Shown: piece by piece, positions 55,612 through 63,908 of the stretch
Position numbering within the stretch: position 1 is the first letter of the stretch
Layout: every line of letters starts with the position of its first letter
Source: Halorubrum salinum
GTDB taxonomy: Archaea; Halobacteriota; Halobacteria; Halobacteriales; Haloferacaceae
Assembly (NCBI RefSeq): GCF_024494575.1
Contig: NZ_JANHDO010000001.1
Location: 496,001 to 560,000, forward strand
Length of the DNA: 64,000 nt
Direction of reading: 5' to 3'
Position numbers and translations under genes: made by a program
Notes under the pieces: generated by a model
What the model was told of the DNA's origin: nothing
The model's input: the letters and a program-made list of their open reading frames with translations, nothing else
Databases searched by the model: none

Positions 55612-56235
55612 ATGAACGTCGACGTGGTGGTGTACGACGGCTTCGACGAACTCGACGGGATCGGCCCCTACGAGGTGTTCGATCACGCGTTCGCGGTCGA
55701 CGCGGCCGATGCAGGCCGCGTCCGGTACGTGACGCTCGACGAGCGCGAGACGGTGACGGCGAGCCACGGGACGCGCGTCGGCGTCGACGGCGCGCTGCCG
55801 GATCCGACCGCGGCGAACGCCCCCGACCTGCTCGTCGTCCCCGGCGGCGGGTGGCGCGCGCGCAACGAGGAGGCGAGCGCGTGGGCCGAAGCGCAGCGGG
55901 GCGACCTGCCCGACGCGCTCGCCCGGTACCACGACGCTGACGTGACTATCGCCTCGGTCTGTACCGGATCGATGCTGTTGGCCGAGGCGGGCGTCACCGA
56001 CGGACGCCGGGCGGTCACACACGCGTCGGCGCTCGACGAACTCCGCGAGTCAGGCGCGCGGGTCGTCGACGCGCGGGTCGTCGACGACGGCGACCTGATC
56101 ACCGCGGGCGGGATCACCTCCGGGATCGACCTCGCCTTGTACCTTCTCGAACGGGAGTTCGGAGAGCCGACCGCAGCGCGCGTCGCGACCGTCCTCGAAT
56201 ACGAACGGCGGGGAGACGTCGCCGGTCCAGCGTAG
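55612..56235 (+). CDS. DJ-1/PfpI-family protein
   Basis: A 207-residue glutamine-amidotransferase-like protein. The nucleophile elbow is ASVCTGSMLLAEAG (about Cys117), with LLVVPGGGWRARNEE before it and AGGITSGIDLALYLLEREFG after. It matches the subgroup resembling the N-terminal domain of GlxA-type regulators, here without the AraC HTH. Activity is not predictable (isocyanide hydratase, deglycase or chaperone types exist). Confidence 0.85.
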   Translation: MNVDVVVYDGFDELDGIGPYEVFDHAFAVDAADAGRVRYVTLDERETVTASHGTRVGVDGALPDPTAANAPDLLVVPGGGWRARNEEASAWAEAQRGDLPDALARYHDADVTIASVCTGSMLLAEAGVTDGRRAVTHASALDELRESGARVVDARVVDDGDLITAGGITSGIDLALYLLEREFGEPTAARVATVLEYERRGDVAGPA

Positions 56236-56281
56236 GCGAGCGCGTCGAGAGGCGCGGGAAACTCCGAAACCGCTCTCCCCG

Positions 56282-56758
56282 TCAGTCGCCGCCGTCGTCG
56301 GGGAGCGGTGCCGCGTCGCTCGGGCTCTCGCCCGCCTCGTTGCTCGTCGTGCCGCCGTCGGCGTCCACGGTGATGACGGTGCAGTCCAGCTCGCTGCGGA
56401 GGAACGAGTCGATGTCGGGGTCCGAGAGCAGCTTCTGGACCATGCGCCGCCAGCGACCCGCCTGTTTCGAGCCGATGACGACGACGTCCGCTCCCTCGGC
56501 GACTATCTCTTCGAGGATGGTCTCCTCGACGAGGAAGCCGCGGCGGACGACGTACCGGGCGCGGTCCAGTCGGCCCAGTCGCTCTTCGACCGCGCGCTTG
56601 AGGTCGCTGCGCGAGACGCCCCCCGAGTTCTGGTACAGATCCACGTGGAGGACGGTGAGTTCGGCGTCGCGCTCTTCCGCGACGCGGACGGCCTCCCGCA
56701 GCGTCGCCTCCGAGTGAGACGACGGTGGGTATCGAACGGGGACCACGACGAGGGTCAT
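56282..56758 (-). CDS. UspA-family universal stress protein
   Basis: A 158-residue nucleotide-binding-fold protein. MTLVVVPVRYPPSSHSEATL is strand 1, VVVIGSKQAGRWRRMVQKLL corresponds to the G-2x-G-9x-G region but with departures from the ATP-binding consensus, and VITVDADG is the last strand. A TATA box (cgtatttatc, minus strand, about 56781-56791) lies 27 nt before the ATG. Divergent from an Lrp regulator. Confidence 0.82.
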   Translation of the reverse strand: MTLVVVPVRYPPSSHSEATLREAVRVAEERDAELTVLHVDLYQNSGGVSRSDLKRAVEERLGRLDRARYVVRRGFLVEETILEEIVAEGADVVVIGSKQAGRWRRMVQKLLSDPDIDSFLRSELDCTVITVDADGGTTSNEAGESPSDAAPLPDDGGD

Positions 56759-56839
56759 GTTGGAAGCGTTGCACACCGGGGATAAATACGCTGTCGGTGA
56801 CGTTAAAAGGTAAAGTGGCTCCCTCCCGGAGAGGCGGAC

Positions 56840-57346
56840 ATGGCCGACGAGGAGATCGACGACGTGGACACGGCGATCCTGTACGCGCTCCAGGAAGACG
56901 CACGGAACATGTCGTCGGGCGACATCGCGGAGCGGACCGGCACCTCGGACAGCACCGTTCGCAAGCGAATTCAACGGCTCGAATCCGACGGCGTGATCAA
57001 GGGGTACAGCGCGAGCGTCGACTACCAGAAGTCGGGGTATCCGCTCAGGATGTTGCTCTACTGTACCGCGTCGATCGTGGAGCGCGGTGACCTGATCGAC
57101 GACATCCTGGCCATAGACGGCGTCGTCTCGGTCCAGGAGCTGGTCACCGGCGAACAGAACCTCCTCGTGACCGCGGTCGGCGAGACGGACGGCGACATCA
57201 CCCCCGTCGCACAGGCGCTCATCGACATGGACCTCACCGTGGCCGACGAAGTGCTCGTGCGCACACACGAGACGACCCCGTTCGGGAAGTTCGACTCCGG
57301 GGACCGCACTGCGGACGGTTCCCAGTCGGCCGAAGACGCCTCGTAG
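56840..57346 (+). CDS. Lrp/AsnC-family regulator upstream of dabBA
   Basis: A 168-residue regulator. HTH: MSSGDIAERTGTSDSTVRKR; RAM-like domain: SVQELVTGEQNLLVTAVGET. Its C-terminal ~25 residues are a Ser/Asp tail. It is the nearest regulator to dabB (267 bp upstream, same strand) and is a candidate to bind the inverted repeat before that operon. It could equally serve the divergent uspA-type gene. Confidence 0.88.
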   Translation: MADEEIDDVDTAILYALQEDARNMSSGDIAERTGTSDSTVRKRIQRLESDGVIKGYSASVDYQKSGYPLRMLLYCTASIVERGDLIDDILAIDGVVSVQELVTGEQNLLVTAVGETDGDITPVAQALIDMDLTVADEVLVRTHETTPFGKFDSGDRTADGSQSAEDAS

Positions 57347-57508
57347 TCCGCCGACGACACACCGGCGTCGGCCGAAGACGCGCTTCTCTCAGCCGGACAA
57401 TCTATCCGCTCACCCGCCAGAGGACACGCTCTCGGGTGACGTGGCGACGGCCGTATGCGACACCACCCACAAAACCATAACGTTCTATAATGGGAAAATC
57501 ACGAACGG

Positions 57509-57522
57509 TTTGTGAATACAAA
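57509..57522. promoter_or_regulatory. Inverted repeat at the dab promoter
   Basis: TTTGT-gaat-ACAAA, immediately upstream of a TATA-like agatttaatacg (57524-57535). Its position over the BRE region suggests repression or regulated TFB access; the Lrp gene upstream is a candidate binder. Confidence 0.5.
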
Positions 57523-57613
57523 CAGATTTAATACGCGTTCTGTTATTAGAGGCAGGTAGAAGCGACCAGATGCGGATTCCGGATCCGCCTCGCTCACAGG
57601 CGCTGGTCGTCCG

Positions 57614-59110
57614 ATGGGCTACACGATGTCAGGACACAGCTCGAAGCCGACGGTCGGAGCACTTCCGGACACGACGGCGGAGTCGCCGCTCGTGCCCGTC
57701 GTACTAACGTGGCTCGTGTGGTCGCTTTTCGCGGCGAGCGTCGTCGTCCTCGTCGCTCGCGTTCGGACCGAGGGCCCGTGGGGCGTACCCGGCGTGGTCG
57801 CCGTCGACGGCCTGACGGCCCTGATGTGGGTCGTCGTCACCTTCTTCAGCGGGATCGTCCACAGCTACTCGCGCCGCTACATGGCCGGAAGCGCCCACGA
57901 GACGGGCTTTTTCCTCGGGGTGTTCGGATTCACGACCGCCGTGATGGCCCTCGTGGCTGCAGACCACCTCGTCCTGTTCGCCGGCCTGTGGCTGGCGATG
58001 GGGCTCGTGATGGCGAACCTCATCGGAACCCTCGACGGCTGGGATCAGGCGCGGGCCGCCGCACGCGTCGCACGCCGGTATTTCCTCGCCAGCAGCGGGC
58101 TGCTCGGTGTCGCGCTGACCGTGCTGTGGTGGTCGACCGGCGCGACGTCGGTATCCGGCGTCGCCGCTGCCGCCGACGGCCTCGGGGGGCCGGCGTGGCT
58201 CGTCGCCGCGGCGGCGCTCCTCCTCGCCGCGATGATCCAGTCCGCTCTCGTCCCGTTCCACCGGTGGCTGCTCTCCTCGATGACGGCTCCGACCCCCGCC
58301 TCGGCTCTGATGCACGCCGGGTTCGTCAACGCGGGCGGCATCCTGCTCCTCCGCTTCGCGCCGGTCGTGACCGTCGACGCCACGTTCATGCTCGCTGTCG
58401 TGGCCGTCGGCGCGACGAGCGCCCTGCTCGGAAAGCTGCTCAAATCCGTTCAGGCGGCGGCCAAGAGCGAGCTGGGCTGTTCGACGGTCGGACAGATGGG
58501 ATTCATGATCATGCAGGCCGGCCTCGGCTTCTTCGGCGCGGCCGTCACGCACCTCGTCTTGCACGGATTCTATAAGGCGTACCACTTTCTCAGCGCGGGC
58601 GCACAGGTCGAACACACCAGTCCGGCCGACGAAGACGCCAGCGGGACGAGCCTCGCGGGCGCCGCGGTCGTCCTACCGACCGGCGTCGCGGGCGGCGCGC
58701 TGTTCGCGGTCCTCACCGGGAAGGGAACGAGCGTCGACAGCGGCCTCCTGCTCGTGGTGTTCGTCGTGCTCACGACGCTCCACGCGGCTCGCAGCGCCGT
58801 CACGCACACCTCCCTCTCCGCGAACGCCCGCTACGGCGCGGTCCCGCTCGTCTTTCTCCCGGCAATCGCCGTCTACGCGCTCGTCTACGAGGCGATCTCG
58901 GGCGTCCTGTCGGGCCTTCCGGTCGTCGCGGCTCCGACCCAGCTGAGCGCCGCGCACGTGCTCGTCGCGGCCGTCTTCCTCGCCGTCTACGTCGCGATAG
59001 AGACCGGCGTCCACGAGCGGAGCCAGCGCCTCTACGTCGCGCTGTTGAACGCGAGCCAGCCCGTCTCAAGCACCGTTTTGACCGCCACGGAGAACTACGA
59101 TGAGCACTGA
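57614..59110 (+). CDS. dabB: DabB, proton-conducting subunit of DAC complex
   Basis: A 498-residue polytopic protein of the NuoL/MrpA family with about 13-14 helices. Family hallmarks are HSYSRRYMAG, the helix with VPFHRWLLSSMTAPTPASAL, HAGFVNAGGILLLRFAP and the long-helix Lys KSELGCSTVGQMGFMIMQAG. In DAC systems this subunit couples ion flow to DabA. A second ATG at 57626 is possible. The stop overlaps dabA by 11 bases. Confidence 0.9.
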   Translation: MGYTMSGHSSKPTVGALPDTTAESPLVPVVLTWLVWSLFAASVVVLVARVRTEGPWGVPGVVAVDGLTALMWVVVTFFSGIVHSYSRRYMAGSAHETGFFLGVFGFTTAVMALVAADHLVLFAGLWLAMGLVMANLIGTLDGWDQARAAARVARRYFLASSGLLGVALTVLWWSTGATSVSGVAAAADGLGGPAWLVAAAALLLAAMIQSALVPFHRWLLSSMTAPTPASALMHAGFVNAGGILLLRFAPVVTVDATFMLAVVAVGATSALLGKLLKSVQAAAKSELGCSTVGQMGFMIMQAGLGFFGAAVTHLVLHGFYKAYHFLSAGAQVEHTSPADEDASGTSLAGAAVVLPTGVAGGALFAVLTGKGTSVDSGLLLVVFVVLTTLHAARSAVTHTSLSANARYGAVPLVFLPAIAVYALVYEAISGVLSGLPVVAAPTQLSAAHVLVAAVFLAVYVAIETGVHERSQRLYVALLNASQPVSSTVLTATENYDEH

Positions 59111-61544
59111 CCACACGATAGCGGACCGTATCGACAAAGCAGCAGCCACCGTCGGACCGATGTGGCCGATCCACTCGTTCGTGACGGCCAACCCGCTGTC
59201 CGGCTTCGAGGACGTGCCGTTCGGGGAGGCCGTCGCGCAGGCGTCTGCCCTCTTCGGCGGCCGCGGGTACCCGAGTCCCGAGACGTTCCGGGCGGCCCTC
59301 GATCGCGGACAGATAGATCCCGAGGCCCTCCGGGCGGAACTCGCAGAGCGCGGCTACGACGCCGACCCCGAAACCCTTCTGGACCGGCTTGAAACCGGGG
59401 CTCACGCGGAGCGTCCGGACGCCGACGCCGGCGCGGAGCGCTCGGACGCCGACCGGGTCGACCGCGTGCTGACGAAGTGGCTGTCGGCGTTCCTCGACGA
59501 GGGACAGGCGAAGTGGCCGATGCCGAACCGCGAGGACGGGTTCTACAGCGCCTTCCGCTCGGTGGCCGCGATCGACGGACAGATTCCGGACGGCGAGCAT
59601 ATCGCGGAGCTTCCGTCGTCGCCGATCGACGCCATCGACGCCGTGCTCGACGCCCACCCCGAGAGCCAGTTCGTCCCCATCTTCGAAGAGCAGCTCGCCG
59701 CGCTCCCCGGCTGGACCGGTCTGATCAAACAACGCGCGGCCGACGGCGGCGCGTGGCAGTCCGCGCATCCGATCACGCTCGAAGGCTACCTCGCGGCCCG
59801 GCTCGCGCTGTCTTCCGCCTTCGACGTCGACATCGAGCCGTCGGTCGGATCGGACGACCCCGAGACCCAGCCGGACGACGCGCTCGCGGAAGCGTTCCTG
59901 AGCGCGTGGGAGGCGACGTACCGCGACGACCTCGTCGACCGCGTCGCGGACGAGAGCGAGGCTCGTGCCGCCGACGAAGCCGTCGCAGAGAGCGACGCGG
60001 ACGGTCGTCCCGACGCGCAGCTCGTCTTCTGTATCGACACGCGCTCGGAGGTGCTCCGCCGTCACGTCGAGGCGACCGGCGAGTACGAGACGCACGGGTA
60101 CGCCGGCTTCTTCGGGGTCCCCGTGGAGTATCAGGAGTACGGCTCCGACGTGTCGGTCGACGCCTGTCCGCCCATCCTCGACCCGCAACACCGGGTTTCC
60201 GAAGTCCCGGTCGACAGGGACACACAGACGACCCACGACCGCCTCTCGAACCTCCGCGAGGCCGCGGGCGAGGTGATCGAGACGCTGAAGACGAACCCCG
60301 CCACCGCGTTCGGCTTCGTCGAGAGCGCCGGAAGCGGGTACGGGCTCGCGCTCGCGGCCCGCACGCTCGTCCCCGGCCGCGTCCGCGACGCCCTCGAAAC
60401 CGCGGACGACGCGACGCCCGACACCCACGAGTTCTGTGACCAACTCGTCCACCACCAACACACCTACGCCGACGACCTGCCCGTGGGACTGACCCGCGAC
60501 GAGAAGGTCGAGTACGCCGCCACCGCCTTCGAACTGATGGGCTGGGAGGCGTTCGGCCGGCTCGTCGTCTTCACGGGTCACGCGAGCGAGACGGCGAACA
60601 ACCCGTACGGTTCGAGCCTCGACTGCGGCGCCTGCGCCGGCAACCCCGGCGGTCCGAACGCCCGCATCCTCGCGGCGATCTGCAACGACGAGGCCGTCAG
60701 GGCAGACCTCCGTGACCGCGGGTTCGATATCCCCGACGACACGGTCTTTCTGGCCGGTCAACACAACACGACGACGGACGAGGTGGACCTCTTCGACGAC
60801 GGCGTCCCCGAGAGCCACGCGGACGACCTCGACCAGCTGCGTGCGGACCTCGCGACCGCCCGGGAGAACGCGGCGGCCGAACGTCTCGAATCGATGGGTG
60901 CGGACGGCTCGACGGGCGTCGCCGAGGCCGAACGCCGCGCCGCCGACTGGGCCGAGACGCGTCCCGAATGGGGACTCGCCGGCAACGCCGGGTTCGTCGT
61001 CGGCCCGCGCGACCTGACGAGCGGCCTCGACCTCGACGGTCGCGCCTTCCTCCACTCGTACGACTGGTCGACGGACCCCGACGGCGACGCGCTCGAAGCG
61101 ATCCTCACGGGGCCGATGGTCGTCACCCAGTGGATCAACGCCCAGTACTACTTCTCGACGGTCGACAACGCCGTCTACGGCGGCGGGTCGAAGGTGACGC
61201 AGAATCCGGTCGGCAACGTCGGCGTGTATCAGGGCAACGGCGGCGACCTGATGACCGGACTCCCCTCGCAGTCGCTCTCGGTCGACGACGACACGCCGTA
61301 CCACCAGCCGCTCCGCCTCTCGACCGTGATCCACGCGCCGGTCGACCGCGTCGCCGACGTCTTGGCCGCTCACGAGGAACTGAGCGAACTCCTCGACAAC
61401 GGCTGGCTCTCTCTGACGGTCGTCGACCCGACGCAGGACCACCGCGCGTTCCACTACGAGGAGGAGTTGGAGTGGACACCGGCGTCCGACGCGGTCGATG
61501 CGGAGACGGCGACACCGACTGCGCCCGCCGTCGCGGACGACTAG
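59100..61544 (+). CDS. dabA: DabA, CO2-hydrating subunit of DAC complex (DUF2309)
   Basis: An 814-residue beta-carbonic-anhydrase-like protein. The predicted zinc and catalytic residues are all present: Cys311 and Asp313 (VFCIDTRSE), His494 (FTGHASETANNPYGSSLDCG) and Cys509 in the same motif. The Asp-Arg catalytic dyad is in IDTRSE. The complex with DabB is thought to hydrate CO2 to bicarbonate irreversibly, driven by ion gradients. Length is typical. An acidic insert (about 99-120 and 280-302) suits halophiles. Heterotrophic haloarchaea may use it for anaplerotic carboxylation (inference). Confidence 0.93.
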   Translation: MSTDHTIADRIDKAAATVGPMWPIHSFVTANPLSGFEDVPFGEAVAQASALFGGRGYPSPETFRAALDRGQIDPEALRAELAERGYDADPETLLDRLETGAHAERPDADAGAERSDADRVDRVLTKWLSAFLDEGQAKWPMPNREDGFYSAFRSVAAIDGQIPDGEHIAELPSSPIDAIDAVLDAHPESQFVPIFEEQLAALPGWTGLIKQRAADGGAWQSAHPITLEGYLAARLALSSAFDVDIEPSVGSDDPETQPDDALAEAFLSAWEATYRDDLVDRVADESEARAADEAVAESDADGRPDAQLVFCIDTRSEVLRRHVEATGEYETHGYAGFFGVPVEYQEYGSDVSVDACPPILDPQHRVSEVPVDRDTQTTHDRLSNLREAAGEVIETLKTNPATAFGFVESAGSGYGLALAARTLVPGRVRDALETADDATPDTHEFCDQLVHHQHTYADDLPVGLTRDEKVEYAATAFELMGWEAFGRLVVFTGHASETANNPYGSSLDCGACAGNPGGPNARILAAICNDEAVRADLRDRGFDIPDDTVFLAGQHNTTTDEVDLFDDGVPESHADDLDQLRADLATARENAAAERLESMGADGSTGVAEAERRAADWAETRPEWGLAGNAGFVVGPRDLTSGLDLDGRAFLHSYDWSTDPDGDALEAILTGPMVVTQWINAQYYFSTVDNAVYGGGSKVTQNPVGNVGVYQGNGGDLMTGLPSQSLSVDDDTPYHQPLRLSTVIHAPVDRVADVLAAHEELSELLDNGWLSLTVVDPTQDHRAFHYEEELEWTPASDAVDAETATPTAPAVADD

Positions 61545-61574
61545 GAGCGGACGGCGTCGACAGATTCAGGGCTC

Positions 61575-61620
61575 ACAGTCGGTCACGGATCGACCGGAAC
61601 GGAAGTCCGCCCTCCCCGAA
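61575..61620 (+). repeat. 46-bp direct repeat, copy 1
   Basis: Starts acagtcggtcacggatcgac and ends ccctccccgaa. It recurs at 61702-61747 with one mismatch. It lies just after dabA and before the integrase gene, consistent with an attachment-site core or its duplication. Confidence 0.75.
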
Positions 61621-61701
61621 ATTGAAACGCGCGAGACTCCCTACGGTCGTCTCGCTGTTCCCCGCTCGCTTCGCTCGCGGGGACGGGGGACAAGTCGATC
61701 T

Positions 61702-61747
61702 ACAGTCGGTCGCGGATCGACCGGAACGGAAGTCCGCCCTCCCCGAA
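61702..61747 (+). repeat. 46-bp direct repeat, copy 2
   Basis: Second copy (acagtcggtcgcggatcgac start). The 81-bp spacer contains a GC-rich hairpin (ccccgctcgcttcgctcgcg then ggg). The recombinase gene ends 54 bp to the right. Confidence 0.75.
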
Positions 61748-61800
61748 CGCATGATCTCTGCCGTTGCTACCCGTCGCTAGCCGCTGTAGTGCTCGTCGGT

Positions 61801-62841
61801 TCATATGTCGAAGTACCTCCGTCGCTGCGCCGCTTTTTCGCGCTCGCTGCGCCGATCGTAGTGCTTGTCGAGAACGTCGTCGCTCGCGTTGAGCCGGTCC
61901 TCGACGAGATCGCGTTTCACGTCCGCTCGCCGATACGCCGTGACCCGTCCGCTCCGCACGTCATGGGGAGCCCGCGCAGACGGACAGCGGCTCATGTAGC
62001 CGCTCTGCGTGAACTCGCAGGTGTCCGGGTCCTCGTCGTGGGGACACTCCTCTCCGCGCCAGCAGGGCCGCGTGATGCGATAGAGGTTGTCCCTGATCGA
62101 CGAGGTGCTCATCCGTCCGTATTTGGTCGACAGTAGCGGCTGTCGGCCGTGTTCGTCGGTCGCATCCTTCCGCGGGCCGTCGATGAAGTCGCGAAGGACC
62201 GTCGCCACCTCCTGACTGATCGCGTTCCAGCGGGTGCCCGGTCCCTTGTTCTTGAGGGGTGTGCCGGTGTCCGGTCGGTGGACGAAGTGAACCGCCGGCC
62301 CCTCGCCTCGGGCGCGGCTCCCGTCGAGGTCGAGGTCGCCGAGATCGAGCCCGCGGAGCGCGCCGGTCCGGCAGCCGGTATGCCACAGCATCAGGAGGAT
62401 GACGTGGCGGCGACCGGCGTATTCGTACTTGTCGAGGAACTCCAGAATCTCGACGGCGCGCTCCGGATCGAGCGTGCTGTCGCTCACCTGTTCGTCGCGG
62501 CCGGCGACCGGCAGCGGGAGCTTGTCCCAGAGTTCCGGCTCAACGGCGTCGATCGTCGCGCAGAACCGGAGGAACGCGCGGACCGTCGCGAGCGTCCCTC
62601 GGAGGGTGACGGTCTCGATCTTCTGTCCGGAGTAGCCGCCGTCGCGACGCCAGACGCGGAACTCGTAGAGGTCGCGGCCGGACAGTTCGTTCATGTTGGT
62701 GAGGCCCACCTCGTCGGTCCACGCGACGAAGGCGCGGAGGTCGTAGAGCTGGGACTCGCGGGTGTTCTCGCTGATGTCTTCGCGGCCTCGCAGGTACAGG
62801 TCGACGGCCTTCGCCGGCTCGATCGGTTCGAGGTCCGTCAC
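61801..62841 (-). CDS. Tyrosine recombinase/integrase
   Basis: A 346-residue phage-integrase-family enzyme. The N-terminal SAM-like core-binding domain spans ~1-110. The catalytic domain has Arg in WHTGCRTGALRGL, Lys in LKNKGPGTRW, His-x-x-Arg in PHDVRSGRVT and the nucleophile Tyr in LDKHYDRRSE. A Cys-rich insert (CWRGEECPHDEDPDTC, later RCPSA) precedes HxxR, as in haloarchaeal virus/plasmid integrases, and may bind zinc. The GTG start overlaps the upstream small gene (GTGA). It is the last gene of a five-gene leftward operon and lies at the element edge. Confidence 0.9.
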   Translation of the reverse strand: MTDLEPIEPAKAVDLYLRGREDISENTRESQLYDLRAFVAWTDEVGLTNMNELSGRDLYEFRVWRRDGGYSGQKIETVTLRGTLATVRAFLRFCATIDAVEPELWDKLPLPVAGRDEQVSDSTLDPERAVEILEFLDKYEYAGRRHVILLMLWHTGCRTGALRGLDLGDLDLDGSRARGEGPAVHFVHRPDTGTPLKNKGPGTRWNAISQEVATVLRDFIDGPRKDATDEHGRQPLLSTKYGRMSTSSIRDNLYRITRPCWRGEECPHDEDPDTCEFTQSGYMSRCPSARAPHDVRSGRVTAYRRADVKRDLVEDRLNASDDVLDKHYDRRSEREKAAQRRRYFDI

Positions 62842-62975
62842 TCGTCGACCACCTCGTAGTCGGTCTCGTGGCCGGTCTCGTCCTCGTGGCGGAGCGCGGC
62901 GCTCGCGGCGACCGTCTTCGAAGACTTCACCTCCTCAAGCTCGCAGTCCCGGCAGACGATATGTACGCGGGTCAC
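62838..62975 (-). CDS. 45-residue zinc-finger-like protein
   Basis: GTG at 62975 gives MTRVHIVCRDCELEEVKSSK, then a Ser/Ala helix and an HEDETGHETDYEVVDE end. CRDC plus the His residues in RHEDETGH could form a C2H2-like zinc site. Its start overlaps the stop of the preceding 54-residue gene and its stop overlaps the integrase start. Small proteins of this kind occur beside integrases in haloarchaeal elements. Function unknown. Confidence 0.65.
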   Translation of the reverse strand: MTRVHIVCRDCELEEVKSSKTVAASAALRHEDETGHETDYEVVDE

Positions 62976-63136
62976 GCCGGTAGCACCTCGCCAGTTCGAA
63001 ACTCGGTGCCCGAGATACCCGCCTGTCGGCGCGCCTTGTCGATCAGGGCCGCATCCGTCGCGAGCACGCTCGCCTCCACCTCCTCGACATTCGTCCCGCG
63101 GTTGGACCGGAGCGTGACCGTGGCAGACCGCGTCAT
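62972..63136 (-). CDS. 54-residue small protein of the integrase operon
   Basis: ATG at 63136 reads MTRSATVTLRSNRGTNVEEV, continues with ALIDKARRQAGISGTEFRTG and ends in EVLPA. The start overlaps the stop of the gene before it (ATGA) and the stop overlaps the next GTG (GTGA). GC-rich third positions support coding. No known motif; the N-terminal strand followed by helices is RHH-like in outline but unproven. Confidence 0.6.
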   Translation of the reverse strand: MTRSATVTLRSNRGTNVEEVEASVLATDAALIDKARRQAGISGTEFRTGEVLPA

Positions 63137-63297
63137 CTTCTGTTCTCCACCGCTTGCTTGACGGTCCCGCCGTCGAGACGATCCGCCAGCACATCGCGAG
63201 CGTCGAAGTGTGTCCGAGATCTTCTGTTCGGAGGCTTTTCGTCACTCGCGTGCGATTCGCCAGAGGGGGCGCGTGGGGAGTCCTTAGGCAGAGTCAT
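63133..63297 (-). CDS. 54-residue small basic protein of the integrase operon
   Basis: ATG at 63297 reads MTLPKDSPRAPSGESHASDE, then KPPNRRSRTHFDARDVLADR, ending in a Lys/Arg helix (TVKQAVENRR). Its start overlaps the RHH stop (TGATG) and its end overlaps the next ATG (ATGA). The disordered N-terminus plus basic helix suggests a DNA- or protein-binding adaptor. No family recognised. Confidence 0.55.
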   Translation of the reverse strand: MTLPKDSPRAPSGESHASDEKPPNRRSRTHFDARDVLADRLDGGTVKQAVENRR

Positions 63298-63551
63298 CAC
63301 GCGGCCCCTTCATCGATTTCTAACTCGATACCGCCGAATCCACCACGCTCTCGCGGAGCGCAGCGGTTGGGATCGGTATCGAACTTCTCGACGTAGTCCT
63401 CGACCGCTTCTCGGATGATCTCCGAGACGGTGACCGTGTCGCCCGGTTCAGAGAGCTGGTACGCGATCCGGTTTAGCTCCATCTTCCGGCGATCTGTAAG
63501 CTGTACGTTCACGCGGGTTCGTGAGTTCCCGCTAGCATTTGCTTGCGCCAT
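63297..63551 (-). CDS. Ribbon-helix-helix regulator, first gene of integrase operon
   Basis: An 84-residue CopG/RHH-type protein. The strand RTRVNVQLTDRRKMEL is followed by helices (LNRIAYQL, TVTVSEIIREAVEDYVEKF). It probably represses its own operon, which ends with the integrase, by binding the repeats in the adjacent control region. The ATG at 63551 lies directly next to the TGTAAT/ATTACA palindrome. Confidence 0.8.
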   Translation of the reverse strand: MAQANASGNSRTRVNVQLTDRRKMELNRIAYQLSEPGDTVTVSEIIREAVEDYVEKFDTDPNRCAPRERGGFGGIELEIDEGAA

Positions 63552-63561
63552 GCATCTACCC

Positions 63562-63578
63562 TGTAATTCTGTATTACA
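63562..63578. promoter_or_regulatory. Perfect inverted repeat in the divergent RHH control region
   Basis: TGTAAT-tctgt-ATTACA, immediately upstream of the leftward RHH gene; a likely operator. Confidence 0.6.
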
Positions 63579-63588
63579 ATAAAACTGG
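63571..63588 (+). promoter_or_regulatory. Direct repeat operator, left copy
   Basis: GTATTACAATAAAACTGG. It matches the right copy at 14 of 18 positions, all differences being A/G changes. It includes a TATA-like acaataaaa and overlaps the inverted repeat. Confidence 0.5.
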
Positions 63589-63630
63589 TGTATGGTAATT
63601 CAACAACACGCCTCCAACGCCAGTATTACG

Positions 63631-63648
63631 GTGTTACAGTAAGACTAG
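63631..63648 (+). promoter_or_regulatory. Direct repeat operator, right copy
   Basis: GTGTTACAGTAAGACTAG, 60 bp from the left copy, immediately before the rightward RHH start at 63654. Spacing corresponds to nearly six helical turns. Confidence 0.5.
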
Positions 63649-63653
63649 AACAC

Positions 63654-63908
63654 ATGGGACAGACAAGCCTCCGTTTGGACGACGAACTGGAGGAGCAGAT
63701 CGAGTCTGAGCTATCCTACGGGGATAGCAAGAGCGAATGGATTCGACATGCGATCAAGATGCGCCAGCACGTAGACCCAATTCTTGACGAGGCATACGAA
63801 TCCTACCAGCGGGAGGAACGACTCGAACTCGTTGAGGCGGCCGTGCGGAAGGAGGTCGACCGACGGAAGCGGGAAGTTGGGAACGGGAACGGAGGGGGTG
63901 GCCGGTGA
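63654..63908 (+). CDS. Second ribbon-helix-helix protein
   Basis: An 84-residue RHH protein. The strand TSLRLDDELEEQIES and the helix SKSEWIRHAIKMRQ form the DNA-binding unit, and a long charged helix (YESYQREERLELVEAAVRKE) follows. It faces the leftward RHH gene across 102 bp, and its stop overlaps the next gene (GTGA). It may form a two-repressor switch with the leftward gene. Confidence 0.78.
   Translation: MGQTSLRLDDELEEQIESELSYGDSKSEWIRHAIKMRQHVDPILDEAYESYQREERLELVEAAVRKEVDRRKREVGNGNGGGGR

Noticed and set aside
61575-61747. CRISPR-like repeat pair
   Set aside because: Only two 46-bp copies with one 81-bp spacer, no further units, no cas genes; an attachment-site or simple duplication fits better.
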